Shown here in pieces: positions 1 to 12,600 of a DNA stretch of 64,000 nucleotides. The notes beneath the pieces were generated by a model, which saw only the letters and a program-made list of their open reading frames with translations, had not been told where the DNA came from and did not search any database. Source of the stretch: Eutrigla gurnardus (lineage: Eukaryota > Chordata > Actinopteri > Perciformes > Triglidae). Within the stretch, counting starts at the first letter, position 1, and every line of letters starts with the position of its first letter. The stretch lies in the NCBI GenBank assembly GCA_963514095.1, contig OY741281.1, forward strand, positions 9,335,819 through 9,399,818. Reading direction: 5' to 3'. A program made the translations under genes and the position numbers.

Positions 1-2239
1 TATAGACAGTTTGAATATCAGTTGATCAGTGAAACAATGCTGTGTGTATCACGTAGCCAGTGCCCAATAAGTTGTTTTTGGAGGATACAGCGCAATTTAT
101 CAATTTACATGTAACTCTTTTTTAGGCCAAAAATTATTTTAAAACTTCAGTCAGTGCCTCTTCTTTGTGTTTTGCCTTTTTCAAGCTGCATCATCTATTT
201 TGTTGTTTTACCATTACTCCTTTTTGGGGGGTGTTTTCTTTACTGTCTTTTACAGTCGTGTAAGGCACTCTGCATCCAGTAGTGTGCATTTTCCAGGACA
301 AAAGAATTAGCTGTGAAAGGGAGAAGCAGACATTGACAGACATGTAGACATAATTTGCAATTGTTCTGTTTCTTTCACATTGTTACACTTAAACAATATT
401 TTGACATCTAGATCCATGTTTGCTGGCTGAAGAAAGTGAATAGCAACCTTTTTGTATTGGTAGAAAAACAACACAACTTCCATGATTGCTTATTGTCTGA
501 CTTATTGGCTGGATTTTTTGATTGAAGTGATACATCTTGACTGTTACTGAAAGCACTTCAAATTACAATTAAAAAAAACTGCCCTTTGAAAGGTAACCAA
601 ATACATTGAGCTCCAAAACAATTTATGTGCTTATGTGTTTGACATTTGCGCCGGGGGAAAAACAAATCTTGGAAATACTTTTTTGTTGAGAAAAGGACAC
701 GGTCAGCCAATATTGTTTGCAATGATTTATAATGCCACTTGAGATAAGGGGAGATTAGAGGAATTATCGATCCTTGTGGGGAAAATTGGTCATTGCAGAA
801 GCAACGATTTGTGGGTTAGATTAGGGAACAAACAAAAGCTGTATGGAGTAATAATGGTCATGGATAAATTAAATGAAGGTTTGAAGATTCATTTATGAAT
901 GGAATTTAATGTTAGGGGCAGGCAGGGCCAAATTATGTCAAATTCAACACGTGTGTTTACTTTTTGAAATCCAGATGAACCACTAATGACGTATTCTGAA
1001 CATCCATCCAATGTACAGCACAAACACATTTTTTTAAAGCTGGTTCGCCTCTTACTCCCTTTCATTTTTTTTTCAAAATAGTACTATAAACACTCGTAAC
1101 AAATGCCAGAAGTTCAATTTTCATTCAAAATGATGACTGTGTCAACTGCATGCCAAAGTTATCATCTAAGTCATAACATGACTCCTCTCTGCCAAGCAAT
1201 ATAGCTTTTAAAACATAAAATGTACCTGCAATCAATGACAGCACTTTCAGCAAACTTTGTGTAAACTTTTAATCTGTATAGACAAAGTTATCTTCACTTC
1301 ACCTGTCACTCCTTAGGTGCAGTGGCTAAATGGTGACAATGTCCTGTCCTGACAGCAGAACTATTGCATTTATTGCGTTTCACAAAGCATCATTGCTAAT
1401 CCTTCATCAGCGGTGCTGTATGGAGGGGAGATACTGGAACCGTAGAACTGCAATGATAGAATGTGTACTGTCACACAACACTAAAAACCTCCCTTGACAG
1501 GCAGATCATGGATAAATTTAGTCGTCCACAATCTAATATCATCACATCTCACACCCCTGAATTAATGATAATTTTACAGGGCCGTCTGAAGAGTACGGAC
1601 ACTCTAAAGTGTGCCGGTTCGCTGCCAAGCCTTTCAAAACCATTACATTCAGCGGGGCTTACAGGATACAGAGGTCAAGCTCTGAACTGTCATAACTGCT
1701 TCCCCAGTAGGAAGCACTCTGTGAATTAGCCCAGTGAATGGTCTGCAGGGAGACAGGAAGTGCACAAAGCAGACACATCATGTGAGCGTGAAACAATGAT
1801 GAAGTACATACAGATATGTTTTCTTTTCCCCACAAATGCACTCTGTCTTAAAGCATAGATTGGGGGAAAGGTTGAGAGCTTTCATAGACGACTACAGCAT
1901 CCCAATAAGAAATGACAGCCTTGCCTGCTTCGAAGTATTAGACCCCCAAGTGCAGCTCCATCAACCAGAACATCGTTTACTCAGCCTGAAGAGTTTCTAC
2001 ATCGATTCAGCTCCTCATCGACGATGCAGTCAAACAATGTGGTACAGCTTCCCACCATGTCAATGGGAATTTGATGAGAGGTTATGATGACTGATGCTGC
2101 CGCCCTGTCAAATTAACATGACGTGGAGTTCATGTGCTACGTGCAAGCTCGGCGGCTGATGTTGATGAGTCTGTTAGTCCTTCTCGAGACACTTTTATTG
2201 GCTTTTAATGATTTCAGAAATGTCAGAGTGATAGCTTAC
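1..2239. other. Intergenic, no gene seen
   Basis: AT-rich unique-looking sequence. The small frames overlap on both strands and have no recognisable domain, splice pattern or codon bias. Confidence 0.6.
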
Positions 2240-2243
2240 TTAA

Positions 2244-2656
2244 AATGGCTGGTTCAACATTTTGGGAAATTGCTTTCTTATAAAAGATCAATAGCCTACC
2301 ACCCTCTTATCTGTTAGTTGAATATAAAATCGGAGCCAGTTAACTTGGCTTGGCAAGAAGACTGGAAATTACTGCCAAGAAAAAGTTTGGCACACAATCC
2401 AATTCAAAACCAGAAATTGTTTTTACAATTGTTTTACAAGTTTTTTTTTTAAGGATTAATCAAACCAGATTTAGCATTCTTATCTGCAATCTTTAGAAAT
2501 ACTGTTGGGCAGAGTTTGGTTCCCTCGGATGCTAAGCCTAGCAGAGCTAAGCTAACCAGTGACTGGCTGTAGCTTCGTATTTTATGGACAGGTATGAGAA
2601 CACTAATTTCTCGCAAGACAAATTTCCCTGTTTCCCCAAAATGTTGAACTATTCCT
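2244..2656. mobile_element. Teleost TTAA-type MITE with terminal inverted repeats
   Basis: The left end contains GGTTCAACATTTTGGGAAAT at 2251-2270. The right end (about 2630-2656) carries the inverse, TTTCCCCAAAATGTTGAACT. Inside both ends the family hallmark of GTTAACTTGGCTTGG, or inverted GCTAAGCTAACCAG, lies beside GAAGACTGGAAA. A TTAA flanks the left end (2240-2243); the right copy has decayed. I recognise the type from teleost genomes. No ORF is present, so it is non-autonomous. Confidence 0.7.
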
Positions 2657-3532
2657 CTGCACACCTCTGCTTGAATAGGACTAACACCAGGTTGAACTTT
2701 AATACATGTACAATTTAATTTGATGGTTTAGAGAACATAATAACGCTGATGTGATCAAGATGAGATGTTCATGTTGTTGCCAAATGTCACTTGGACTGAG
2801 AAGTGGGCTTGGCAGATATCGACAGAGAAGACATTAGCCATGCTGTATAAGCATTGACAAAGTCATGCCAGCTGATCAGGTTGTAAGGCCTGTCCTCCCT
2901 GAACCCAAGAAACCTCATTGTTTCTAAGTTTAAACTTTTCAGTTGACTTGCAGATTAAATAACAAGGAAATCCCATCCCCAATTGGGGATAAATGCAGTT
3001 AAGCCTTCCTGAAGCGCCGCTCGTCCTCTCAGGAGACGGAATATATTCAGCAGTGGAGGAGTCGAAGCTAGTGACACCACACATCTCTGTTCACTTGCCA
3101 TAACAAGAAGAAGCAGCTACCTGCCATTTTAATTGCATTTCCCACTTTTGACTTATCACTGGAGACACAGTGGTCCTCTGGGCAGCCAGCCAGCTGAAGC
3201 AGAAGGACACTATGTGTCAAATGTATTCCTCGGCAACAAAAACCACTGCAACAAAAAAACTGTCCTCCCCAAATAATATGGGCTAATTTGATCTCTAGAG
3301 TTTATTGTGATTTGATTTTCTGACATGTCCTTTGGGTTATGGTTTTTACAAAGTCTGAAAGGAGCGTAGGCGTGTTTTTGTGTCAACCATATTTTTTGGG
3401 GAGGGGGTTTAATTCAACATAACTGTGGACTCATTTATCATTTAGTTAACTGTTGTAATTAATAGTAGAGAGCCCAAAAATAACACAGTTACTGAATAGA
3501 TGTATTCTATCTACAAAGCTCTCACCATGGCT
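2657..3532. other. Intergenic, no gene seen
   Basis: Unique-looking AT-rich sequence between the MITE and the minisatellite. I see no feature in it. Confidence 0.6.
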
Positions 3533-3672
3533 GAGCCGGTGGCTAGCAGCTCACACCAGGTTCTAGCAGCTGAGTCAGTGGCTAGCAGCTCACACCAGGT
3601 TCTAGATGCTAGCCTGGCAGCTAGCAGCTCACGCTGGGTCCTAGCAACTGAGCTGGTGCCTAGCAGCTCAGG
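3533..3672. repeat. 39-bp minisatellite, about 3.6 copies
   Basis: The unit begins GAGCCGGTGGCTAGCAGCTC and ends AGGTTCTAGCAGCT. Copies start at 3533, 3572, 3611 and 3650, the later ones more diverged. Because 39 is a multiple of 3, both strands stay open through it and produce repetitive Ser/Ala-rich frames that I do not consider genes. Confidence 0.9.
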
Positions 3673-4477
3673 CCACAGTTTTTGGGGAAAGTTTTTCTCT
3701 CCCTGCTCATCCAATCAGCAAACAGCTGCTTTTACAGCCAGCAAACAAGTGCTTCAATGTCACATTGGACATTTTCAAATTTGTCCCCACAATAGTTATC
3801 TCTCGAATAAATAACTTTCTTACCACTTGATGTTCTCTCTTCCAAATAATCAAGCCACGTAACTATCCATTCATGAAATTAAAGTGGACACTGTAGGATA
3901 TACTTTAACATTAATGGTTTGCAAGATTGGCATTCATCAAAGCAATTGGATATACAGCAGAAGTAATCGTGGTCAGGGTCCAAATTATTATTATGTCAGC
4001 CTTTAAAAACTCACTATCGGTCAACCTAAAATTGACCATAAACGTCAAGTTACTGAATGCTTTAGACCAGTGATCCTCACTATTTTCTCCAGTAGAGCCA
4101 CGCTTACAAGACAAAGTCCACAGGAGACCCACCTCGGCTGCAAAATACCAAAAGCCATCTCCAACTAAGCATATCTGCTTACTTATTTGTCATCCCACTT
4201 AGACGTGAGTTATAATACATGTCTTAAACATGACTATCACTGCATGCGTGCGTGTGTATTTCTCAACCCAGCCCCCCGATTTCTAGAAATTGTATCCACA
4301 TTTTGACAAGTTACACGGAAATCCGTGTTTTAGTTGATTCCATTGTCATCGTCAAATTCCGCTATTCCGTCCAAATCATAGGGTCCTACTATTATTTTAC
4401 CACTGATGTGAGCCACAAATTGAGGCTTGCCGAGCCGCAAGAGGCTTGCAAGCCACGCAATTAGTTACACTGCTTTA
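3673..4477. other. Intergenic, no gene seen
   Basis: Unique-looking sequence up to the TA target site of the next element. No feature supported. Confidence 0.6.
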
Positions 4478-5752
4478 CAGTTTTCTCAATTGTTTACACA
4501 CAAATACTGGTACTTGAGACACAATGACCACAACATGTAACTCATGCACCAACCCCCTGAACTAACTCTGCTAAACTGCAAGCACAATTCCTGCTTTACA
4601 CTCAAATTGCAGTTTTAAAACACACTTTTTTCAAAACACTACACACAATTCTCTGCATTTGGCACAATTTTCATGAAGAAAATCTCTTGTTTTCACAAGG
4701 AACACACTGCCATTCAAAATTCTAAAGTTAATTTCCCTACTATGCACACTGACTCATCACATGGGCAAACACCTGCAACACAGTTTTACAATTTGCAATC
4801 AGAGCATTAGCATAAAAGTGCAACAGGTGAGATCTTCTGTTTTGGAGCAATGGATGCCAACATTGGCAACAGAGGCAGAGCCAGAGGAGTGAGAGTACGA
4901 GGAGGAGCCTAGCATGGATTTGCCATGCTAGGCGATATTTCCCCTGCTGCTCGGCCATCGCTTGCATTGCCTGTGATGTGGATGAGGTGCTGTGGCCAGA
5001 CCGAAACAGAAGAGAGGATGCAGGATAGTTGTTGTTTTTTTGTTTTTTTTGTAACTGTATACAGTAAATTCTTCTGGTTTTGTATGTAGACCACTGTATA
5101 TGCAACGTTGTGTTGGTTTGGATGAACACTGTGTACATTACAGTATTCTTGTGGGAAAAATAAAATATATAAAAACAATATTCTAAAATATTTTACAACA
5201 CATTTATGTATGTACTGTCTGTAGTGAGTGTAACACTGAACAAAGAAAGGCCTAAGTCATTATGGTAAATGGAGAAGAAGTGTTCATCGTGTTTTACATT
5301 GAGCACATCAGTGTTCAACTGGTTCTTATAAATGTCTATTCATATGATGGTTTGTGTGTGTCATTTGACAACAAAATACCATTTTGAGAAGAAATAACAT
5401 TGTTTTGAATGTAAAGTTTCATTTTGCAGGAGAATTGAGGGGTTTTGCCCATTGTGTGTGTGTTTTTTGATTTGTGTGTAGAGTTCTGAGAGTATGAGGC
5501 ATGCATTCAGAAAATGTGTGTAAACAATCGAGAAAAACTGTAAATGTCTATTCATATGATGGTTTGTGTGTGTCATTTGAAAACAAAATACCATTTTGAA
5601 AAGGAATAACATTGTTTTGAATGTAAAGTTTAATTTTGCAGGAGAATTGAGGGGTTTTGCCCATTGTGTGTGTGTTTTTTGATTTGTGTGTAGAGTTCTG
5701 AGAGTATGAGGCATGCATTCAGAAAATGTGTGTAAACAATCGAGAAAAACTG
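4478..5752 (+). mobile_element. Internally deleted IS630/Tc1-mariner-type transposon, TA target site
   Basis: The left end CAGTTTTCTCAATTGTTTAC at 4478 and the right end GTAAACAATCGAGAAAAACTG at about 5732-5752 are inverted repeats, flanked by TA at 4476-4477 and 5753-5754. TA duplication is the hallmark of the Tc1/mariner superfamily. Plus-strand coding remnants agree: ATG at 4850 opens MDANIGNRGRARGVRV, an Arg/Gly-rich transposase N-terminus, and about 4915-5030 carries HARRYFP, then IACDVDEVLWPDRNRRED-AG and a stop, the transposase C-terminus. The catalytic DDE core between them is missing, so the copy cannot encode transposase. Its last 212 bp are tandemly duplicated. Confidence 0.85.
4850..5030 (+). 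pseudogene. Fused N- and C-terminal remnants of the transposase
   Basis: The N-terminal piece stops after GARG-type residues near 4908. The C-terminal piece ends in TAG at 5027-5029. Both are short and the central catalytic region is absent, so this is a deletion derivative. It lies inside the element at 4478-5752. Confidence 0.7.
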
Positions 5753-5753
5753 T
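5330..5753. repeat. 212-bp direct tandem duplication of the transposon right end
   Basis: Units 5330-5541 and 5542-5753 are nearly identical (a few substitutions such as GACAACA versus GAAAACA). Each ends in the right terminal inverted repeat CGAGAAAAACTG followed by TA, so the element carries two right termini. Confidence 0.92.
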
Positions 5754-5754
5754 A

Positions 5755-7006
5755 AATGATATATTTTGAAGTCAAATGAGGGATTATTGAAGTAAGATTG
5801 AAACATCCATTGGCTTGGAAGCAGACAGAGTGTCATTTTGCAGTTCTGAGAAGACACTATCATTCTGATTTGTTTTATTTTCTCTGGTTTTCTGTTGATG
5901 ATCAGACACTCAAATGGATTAGATGACTTGATTGTAACTGAGCTTTTCTCTGGATCCTCTTTGAGAGACCGTAACAGCCCTGGAAAAAAGTTTCTATTAG
6001 CATTACTATGGTCAGTAATCAACAAAATGATTGAAGCCAACATTTTTCACATTGCATTAGCCCAAGGAGAGACTTATTTTTATATAACGACCTATCTAAA
6101 GGCCATTATAGCATGATATCAAATAAAAAATAAGCTTCTGAATCAATGTTTTCTGACATGTGTCTCCATAGAGTGCTCCACTATATGTATTAATCGAGTT
6201 TGTTTGCCTCACAGCACTTTTCATTTTCCAACTGTGATTGTCACCCACTAGTGTCGTTGTCTGTTTGCGAAGTGTGCTGATGGGACAGATCTAAGATAGA
6301 TATTCCCCCAACTGCATGCCTCAGAGGCCGCCCCACACAGCAGCTACACATGGGGCTCACCCCTGCCACCTCCATAAATGCTAGCCTTGCAGATGCATCA
6401 TGGGGTGGAGTAATCCCCATGCTGAAAATGTGCTCACATGTGCCAGATCTCCTCATTCAAAGTACAGCACATACAGCAGTAGCAAGCAGCTCTTTAGGGT
6501 GTAATTACATCCTGTTCTCTTCTGGGCTATCTATAGAGCAATTACGATTCCAAACAAAACACTGTTATTGCAGTATTGTGCGCAGATTGCTATCCTCAGA
6601 GATGATACAGCAGCTTACAGTAAATTAATTGGATGGATGGACCATAGAGGGGGTCTATCTAATGTGTGTAAAACACTAGGTATTTTTTTTTTTGTTGTTT
6701 TGATAATTAATCTTCTAGGAATTTTCTTGTCAGTTATTTTTAGGCTCCTCATTATTCTGCCAACCCAAGGTCACACTAACGAACAGCTAAGTGACTCACT
6801 GTTAGCCAGTCTCTGCACTTAACAGTCAACTTATCATGAGTTTCAATTCCCTAATTATGCTTACCATTAGTATTTCATAACAGAGTTTTAATCTGGTGGG
6901 CGGTGTTTTAATCTATTGGCCATACAGCCTCTTCTGGCCTCAAGTGGTGTTCACAGCAAGATGCATTTTGAGTGCCAGACACATGTGCATCTGTTAAAAT
7001 AATGGT
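5755..7006. other. Intergenic, no gene seen
   Basis: Unique-looking sequence. Short frames near 6241-6628 overlap on opposite strands without support. Confidence 0.6.
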
Positions 7007-7017
7007 TGGTAGGTAGG

Positions 7018-7114
<97 letters not shown>
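7007..7114. repeat. (GATA)n microsatellite with TAGG start
   Basis: A few TAGG units pass into about 23 TAGA units. The minus-strand frame through it reads as poly-(Leu-Ser-Ile-Tyr) and is an artefact. Confidence 0.97.
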
Positions 7115-8016
7115 CAGCTTAAGTTTAGAGGCAGCTAACAAGTTACCTTAAACACACTCTGAAAGAAAGGAACTGCTTACTCCAGCGATTTCATTCTGAC
7201 GTATCTAAAATGGGAGTGTAGGTCGGTGTTGAATTCACTTTGATCTTGCTGAATACCTCAGTATAGAGACAGGCAGCACTTCCATAATTAAAACGCACAT
7301 CCAAGTGCCCCTGCAATTCACAAGAACAAAAGCAGGTGTATAAAAATATTGTCTTTCCTTGATGTAACTGCTGAAAGTTCCTTGAATCAATGCTTTATGC
7401 TGCGTTTCTCATTTCGTAATATTTTTGCTATACATGCATATTGGAGCTCTTTGAATTCCCTTTTTGTTTCATTGATGGGTTATAAATAGCCTAAACTTTA
7501 CTTGCTCGCCGAATTAGCTTTTTTCTGGTTGCACATTTATATTGCCAGACATTAAGCTGATGTCCTTGTCCAGACTCTCTAACATTGCAGCTCGGTTTCT
7601 TGCCTAAGGATATATCATGATGACTCATTGATCTAGACACTTTGCTTGTTGCTGTAAACATGGAGTGATGCCTCGACATATACTCTAAACACCACTGCAT
7701 CTCCAAACCCAACCATGGACTTTAAACACCATGCAGTTTGATCACACATAATTGTTGATTCAAACAGAAAGGTAATAACTTCCTGTCTTACAGTTTCAAA
7801 ATGGTGTAACTGACTAGATTAGGGATCATGTTGTGAATTGAGAGTGAATGTGGCAGAAGGGACAGCAGGTCAGCACATGGCTATGTCACAACGCTCACAA
7901 CTCAAGAACCTCAGGGTACAATAATATGTGCCATTTTCTGTTCTGAGGTCAGCTTTCTGTTCATACGCAGTTCTCAATTTGAAATTACCTTGTCTCCTGT
8001 TTTTGTTTTTTTTCCA
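7115..8016. other. Intergenic, no gene seen
   Basis: Unique-looking AT-rich sequence. No feature supported. Confidence 0.6.
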
Positions 8017-8020
8017 TTAA

Positions 8021-8342
8021 AGGTTATATCAGCAATTCTGGTTGCCCTCACTTCCGTTGCGAGATCCAAAACAAACAGAGCCAGCTAGCCCCTCCCTCCC
8101 GTGTTTTGAAAATGATCATGGACGCGCATTTTCATGAACGTGATTGGTTGGAACACTGTTTATTTTGCTTTTGAGGTGTTGGTAGTACCATTTGTTTTTG
8201 TGTGCGATCTCGGAGCCTAGGCTGCCTAGAGAGATGCGTTTTTTTGACGGCCTGCTTATGGGGCGGGCAGCTAGCAGATCGTGAGGTAAAAACAGATGAA
8301 TGTGATCATTTATGTTTCGGCCCAGAATCGCTGATACAACCT
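8021..8342. mobile_element. Short TTAA-flanked TIR element (Kolobok/piggyBac-like MITE)
   Basis: The element begins AGGTTATATCAGCAATTCTG and ends in the inverse, CAGAATCGCTGATACAACCT, with two mismatches. TTAA lies on both sides at 8017-8020 and 8343-8346. TTAA duplication points to the Kolobok or piggyBac superfamilies. At 322 bp it has no transposase. Confidence 0.78.
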
Positions 8343-8346
8343 TTAA

Positions 8347-9240
8347 ACTACAAAAAAACAAAAAAAAAAACAAAGAACATCCACTTCACAATGTGAACTG
8401 TACTATCACTGTTAAGCATGCTCACAATTTTATAAATGAAGAACTTTTACACAAGTGGGGCAACCATTGCAACATATGCCAGTTGTGAAGCAGCTCACAT
8501 TGAACTAGTGCATTACTTTAGAACCTGCTGCAAGTGTGTTTTTCTTCCAACGTACCATCCTAACTTCTGTGTTGGACTGTCAGTGGTGGCAAAACACATA
8601 TGTGAAGGCAGCTGGTCGTATCTGGGCATGGTTGTTTTAAGAGTTAAATCTAGGGTTCATTTGTTCACTGATGGTGCTTATAGTGGTTATAAAAGCAGAG
8701 ATTCCAGGGACTTTAGCTGGAGGAAAGCAGAGCAGATCGCCCAGCCGGAAAGTTTCTGTCAGAATCCGGCCCAAGGACAGAGGGTCACATGTGGCTCTCG
8801 AGACGAGGCCAGCACTCTTCTACCGCTGGGAACAATGTCAGTGCATGTAAATCAGTCCAATTTATTCAGGGATGCATTTTGGTGCATTGTTGCATTTAGC
8901 TTTGATCACTGAAGGGTTCTAAAACTATTTTCGGAAAGAATGGGTCACGTTCTTGTTTGCAAAAATATATATGCTATATCTGAGGATGTAGAACTCCACA
9001 TTGCCCCGTATACTGTATGTTCAGTGGACCCTATTGTTTTTTTTATCTATTTAGATATAAAACAGGCATTACGATCTGTTATGACTTTGAAATTGGGAAA
9101 GTGTTACAGCCTCCCTGGGCGTCCCTGGGCCTCCCTGGGATCTTTTCCCACAAAAGGTGAATATGTGCAACACAAATCAAGCGTAGCGTTAGTTCTGGCA
9201 GGCCACGACGTCAAGCCTAAATCAGCAGCAACAGCATAGC
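8347..9240. other. Intergenic; 158-codon frame without recognisable product
   Basis: A plus-strand frame at 8436-8912 is longer than its neighbours, but it has no motif I know, no splice context and a composition like non-coding sequence. It abuts a candidate LTR and could belong to a retroelement interior. I do not call it a gene. Confidence 0.4.
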
Positions 9241-9634
9241 TGTCAAAACCGAGGAGATCAGCTGACGGCTCAGCTGACTCCCCGTGCTCGCTTCCTATTG
9301 GGAAATTGCATTCAGAGCGCGCTATTTAAACTGCTCTAGCCTGACCTCCCTCGTTGCTTCCTCTGCTGGCGTCTTCAACCCACCTCCACCCCAGCTCCTC
9401 CCGTCATCTGTTATGTACCTTACCATTGTTCTTGTTGGTTGCTCTGCTCTGTCTGGGGGTTTTCTTTGCTGCTACGCTCCCTGCTTATGCCGTTCATGAT
9501 GGCTCATGAAGGGCAGGAAGGTGCTCTTCCTGCCTCAGGCTTTCCACGCAAGCGTGTGGAAGAGCAGGGAGTCCCAGAACAGTACCATACCGCCAAATGA
9601 AACTTGTGCAAATAAATAAAGATTCTTTTTGACA
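9241..9634 (+). mobile_element. Candidate solo LTR
   Basis: The 394-bp segment starts TGTCAAAA and ends TTTTTGACA, the TG...CA inverted ends of retroviral-type LTRs. Inside, in order, are a TATA-like TATTTAAA (9323-9330), a GC-rich body, and AATAAATAAA (9611-9620) close to the 3' end. I cannot find a matching target-site duplication or a second LTR, so this is tentative. Confidence 0.4.
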
Positions 9635-12600
9635 AAGTGGTCCTGACTGAATTGTGAATTTTGGAAAAGCACCGGGGTGATTAACAAAACACCTTTGAGT
9701 TAAGGTGTTCTTTAAAATGTCAGCCTAGATATTTGTTTTTCTCTTCATTTTTGTCTCATTACTTCATGAATCCCTTACTGTTAAACTGTTGCAGAAAAAG
9801 TCCTTGGCAGCCATAGTAGAACACTTAAGAAACCTCTATTGTAACTGAGTTTACGGCGATAAATGAAGAAAATTAAAGCATCTCGAGAAGAGTGTTTTTT
9901 AACCAGAGAATGCAATAGATATGCTTTAACAAAGAGCAAATAATTTCATATTATATTTGACCAGAGGCTAAATCACACCCAGGCTTGCTTTCTGTGTTTT
10001 TCAGAAAAAACATTTTTGTTTTTTTTTCATAATATGGGACCTTTAAGTAAGCCCTAAGCTCAGGAGACATTCTGAGGGTGCAACCGGCCCCAGGTTCTTT
10101 GGATTAAAGAGTGAGCCTTCCATTCACTACATGATTGTGATGTGAGCTGTAAGCTCAGTCAACATGCTTCAGAGAGCATATCAGTACTGAGGCTGAACTG
10201 ATCCAGTGTCGACACTGACAGAGGACTGCTGTTGGAGTTGTGATGTGGACACGCTGCTTTCACGTCGGCAGCACAACAGCAACAAGGTGTTTAGGAGGAT
10301 TAAATCTATTTTAAAGAGCCTTACACTCTGGAATTGCAATACTCTGGTTTCGCTCGTGAACAAAGGCTACAATAATCAGAGTAAACAAACGAGACTATGA
10401 GATAAATAGACTATTTGCAAATGAAATAAATAAAACAAGTAGGCCTACAAGCCATTGCGTTGAATCAGAATGTGAGTTTTACAGGATGCCCACTGAAAAT
10501 ATTCCTGCAAGCTATGTAAAAAAGGATAATGGTACTTTGGAAATTAAAATAGCTTATACAACAATTGTATGAGTCGTCTAGCATGAAATTAGATCCTACT
10601 CCAGCCCTAAAACTGCATTATTGAATTTCGTCTGTGCAATGGTGTCTCTCGCTAAGGCCGTGGTGCTGGTCTAGGGCCAGATGAGATAGGAATGAAACTG
10701 ATATAGCATGAGACCGCAGACATGGATTAACAAATTTAATCTAGATAATCAAATGATGTGAAAAAAAATCAAGCCAGTGCTGTTGAACCTTATGCCTTTC
10801 AATGTTGTCCTCACCTATAACCATGCCAGTATCTTGCTCCTGCTTATGTTGTGTTTTGTTTCATCAGTATGCTGGGTCATGCACCTCTCCCCCTCTCTAC
10901 CATCTGCCATAACATCCCAGTTTGAAACTGGATGATGATCTTTTCAGTCGTGAGGTGGGAGGGGTAAGTGGCTCAGGCTTTGGGGGCGGTAATGGCTGCA
11001 TATTGATACATGATGAGTGTCCATATTACACTAATGAAGTACAACAGCCCCTTTCATATGTTCCATGGAATGAGTTGTGGTTAGTGCTAATGGCAAAATT
11101 TTGCATTGGCTAATGGGATAATTTAAAACTGTTATCCCACTGCAGCAAAACAACACTTTGGATCAAGCTGTGACTTCATAAGAAGTGCCAATTTATACAT
11201 AATGCTGATGCAAGACTTTATCATCCTGGGAAGGGTACGCCTCATGATAATACATTAAATGGTTCACTGCACACATTACCATTTTATCATTTTCTGTATT
11301 GACAATATTTAAATGTTATGCAACCATAGACCTCATATCAGTAGGGATGAGCTTAAATTTTGCTGATTCTTTTTTCATTCATTTATGCTTATCGATTCAA
11401 GTTTATTGAATCAAGACTCTGATTGATTGATCTCAAGTTAGCATTAGCAGCTTCTGGCTTATCATTTTGATTGGTGCCCTCAAAATCAATACCAATCAGG
11501 GGCCCTCGCACCTTCCCAAGCAATGCAAGAGGCCCTTTTTCGCCACCCCACCATGGCAACAACATTGCATGAAAATAAAAACAAAACGTAACTTTCTCTT
11601 CTCAAAGTTCTTTAAATTGTACTGACCAAACTTGAAGTTGAATTGACTAATTCTTCAGGAGGAATATGTTTAAGTACAGCTCCTGAAAAATTGAACATAA
11701 TTACAAAATGTAATGCAAAATGGCAGAATTCCTGTTTGTTTTTCGGTATACCCCAAATAATCTTTTTTTGTGAGTCTCCAAATGTTGCATCTGCTTACCA
11801 AATTTCATAAATGTAGATGAAACCGTAATGAGGGGCTCAATTTCCAACATTGTACGGCATACTATTAAGCCGTCTTGTCAGAAAAAGACGCAATGTGAAC
11901 ACAGGCCCTTACTTCTTTTGACAATCTTCAAATCCAGAAATAAGTAATTTTCTGGATATAACTTCCTGGACTCATTGTCCTCTCTTTGTGTGATGGAAGT
12001 CATTGGAGCATGGACAGCAGCTTCAAGGCCTGAGGTCATCACTCTTAGTATTGCCATGGGACTGTATTCTGTGCTGCCTGACTTGTTTGGCTTAAGGGAT
12101 CATACTCTCTATCTTTCTCTCTGTCTCTCTCCCCAGCCTATTTACATTATATCAGGCAGATATGAATATATGCATGAATTACGAATGTGATGTTTTAATG
12201 AATGAAGCGTATAACTTGATGCCAAAGGGTTTTTTCTTGTTGTTGCTCAGGTGCATGATTATTTATTGAGCTGTAAAGAAACCTATTCAAGGTTGATTAG
12301 TTCACACGTGACATCATTGCCAGAAGATTTGATGAAATAACATTTGGTTCATCTTGACAACAAAAGTCAAGACATTTCATTTTGGCACCTCAGCGCCCCG
12401 TGGAAGCACCACATCTGCTGCCTTCTATTACTTTTCATATTTGTTACAACTTTTGCCAGCATTGTACTCGCTGCTCTCACACTCGGAACAGAATGCGTTT
12501 CCCATTGACATTCAGCACCATTGCTGGGTCCAACTCCTATCCTGAATGTTAAACAGATATGACATGGAGCTTTGATTGTAAATAATTTGGCTCAAGCTTT

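Noticed and set aside
3500..3814. 104-codon Ser/Ala-rich frame
   Set aside because: Driven by the 39-bp minisatellite.
7007..7114. CRISPR-like regular repeat
   Set aside because: Simple tetranucleotide array without spacers; no CRISPR array or cas gene is visible anywhere in the window.
6908..7141. 77-codon minus-strand frame with repeated Ile-Tyr-Leu-Ser
   Set aside because: Translation of the GATA microsatellite.
8436..8912. 158-codon plus-strand frame
   Set aside because: No recognisable domain. It is adjacent to transposon remnants and more likely chance or a decayed retroelement interior.
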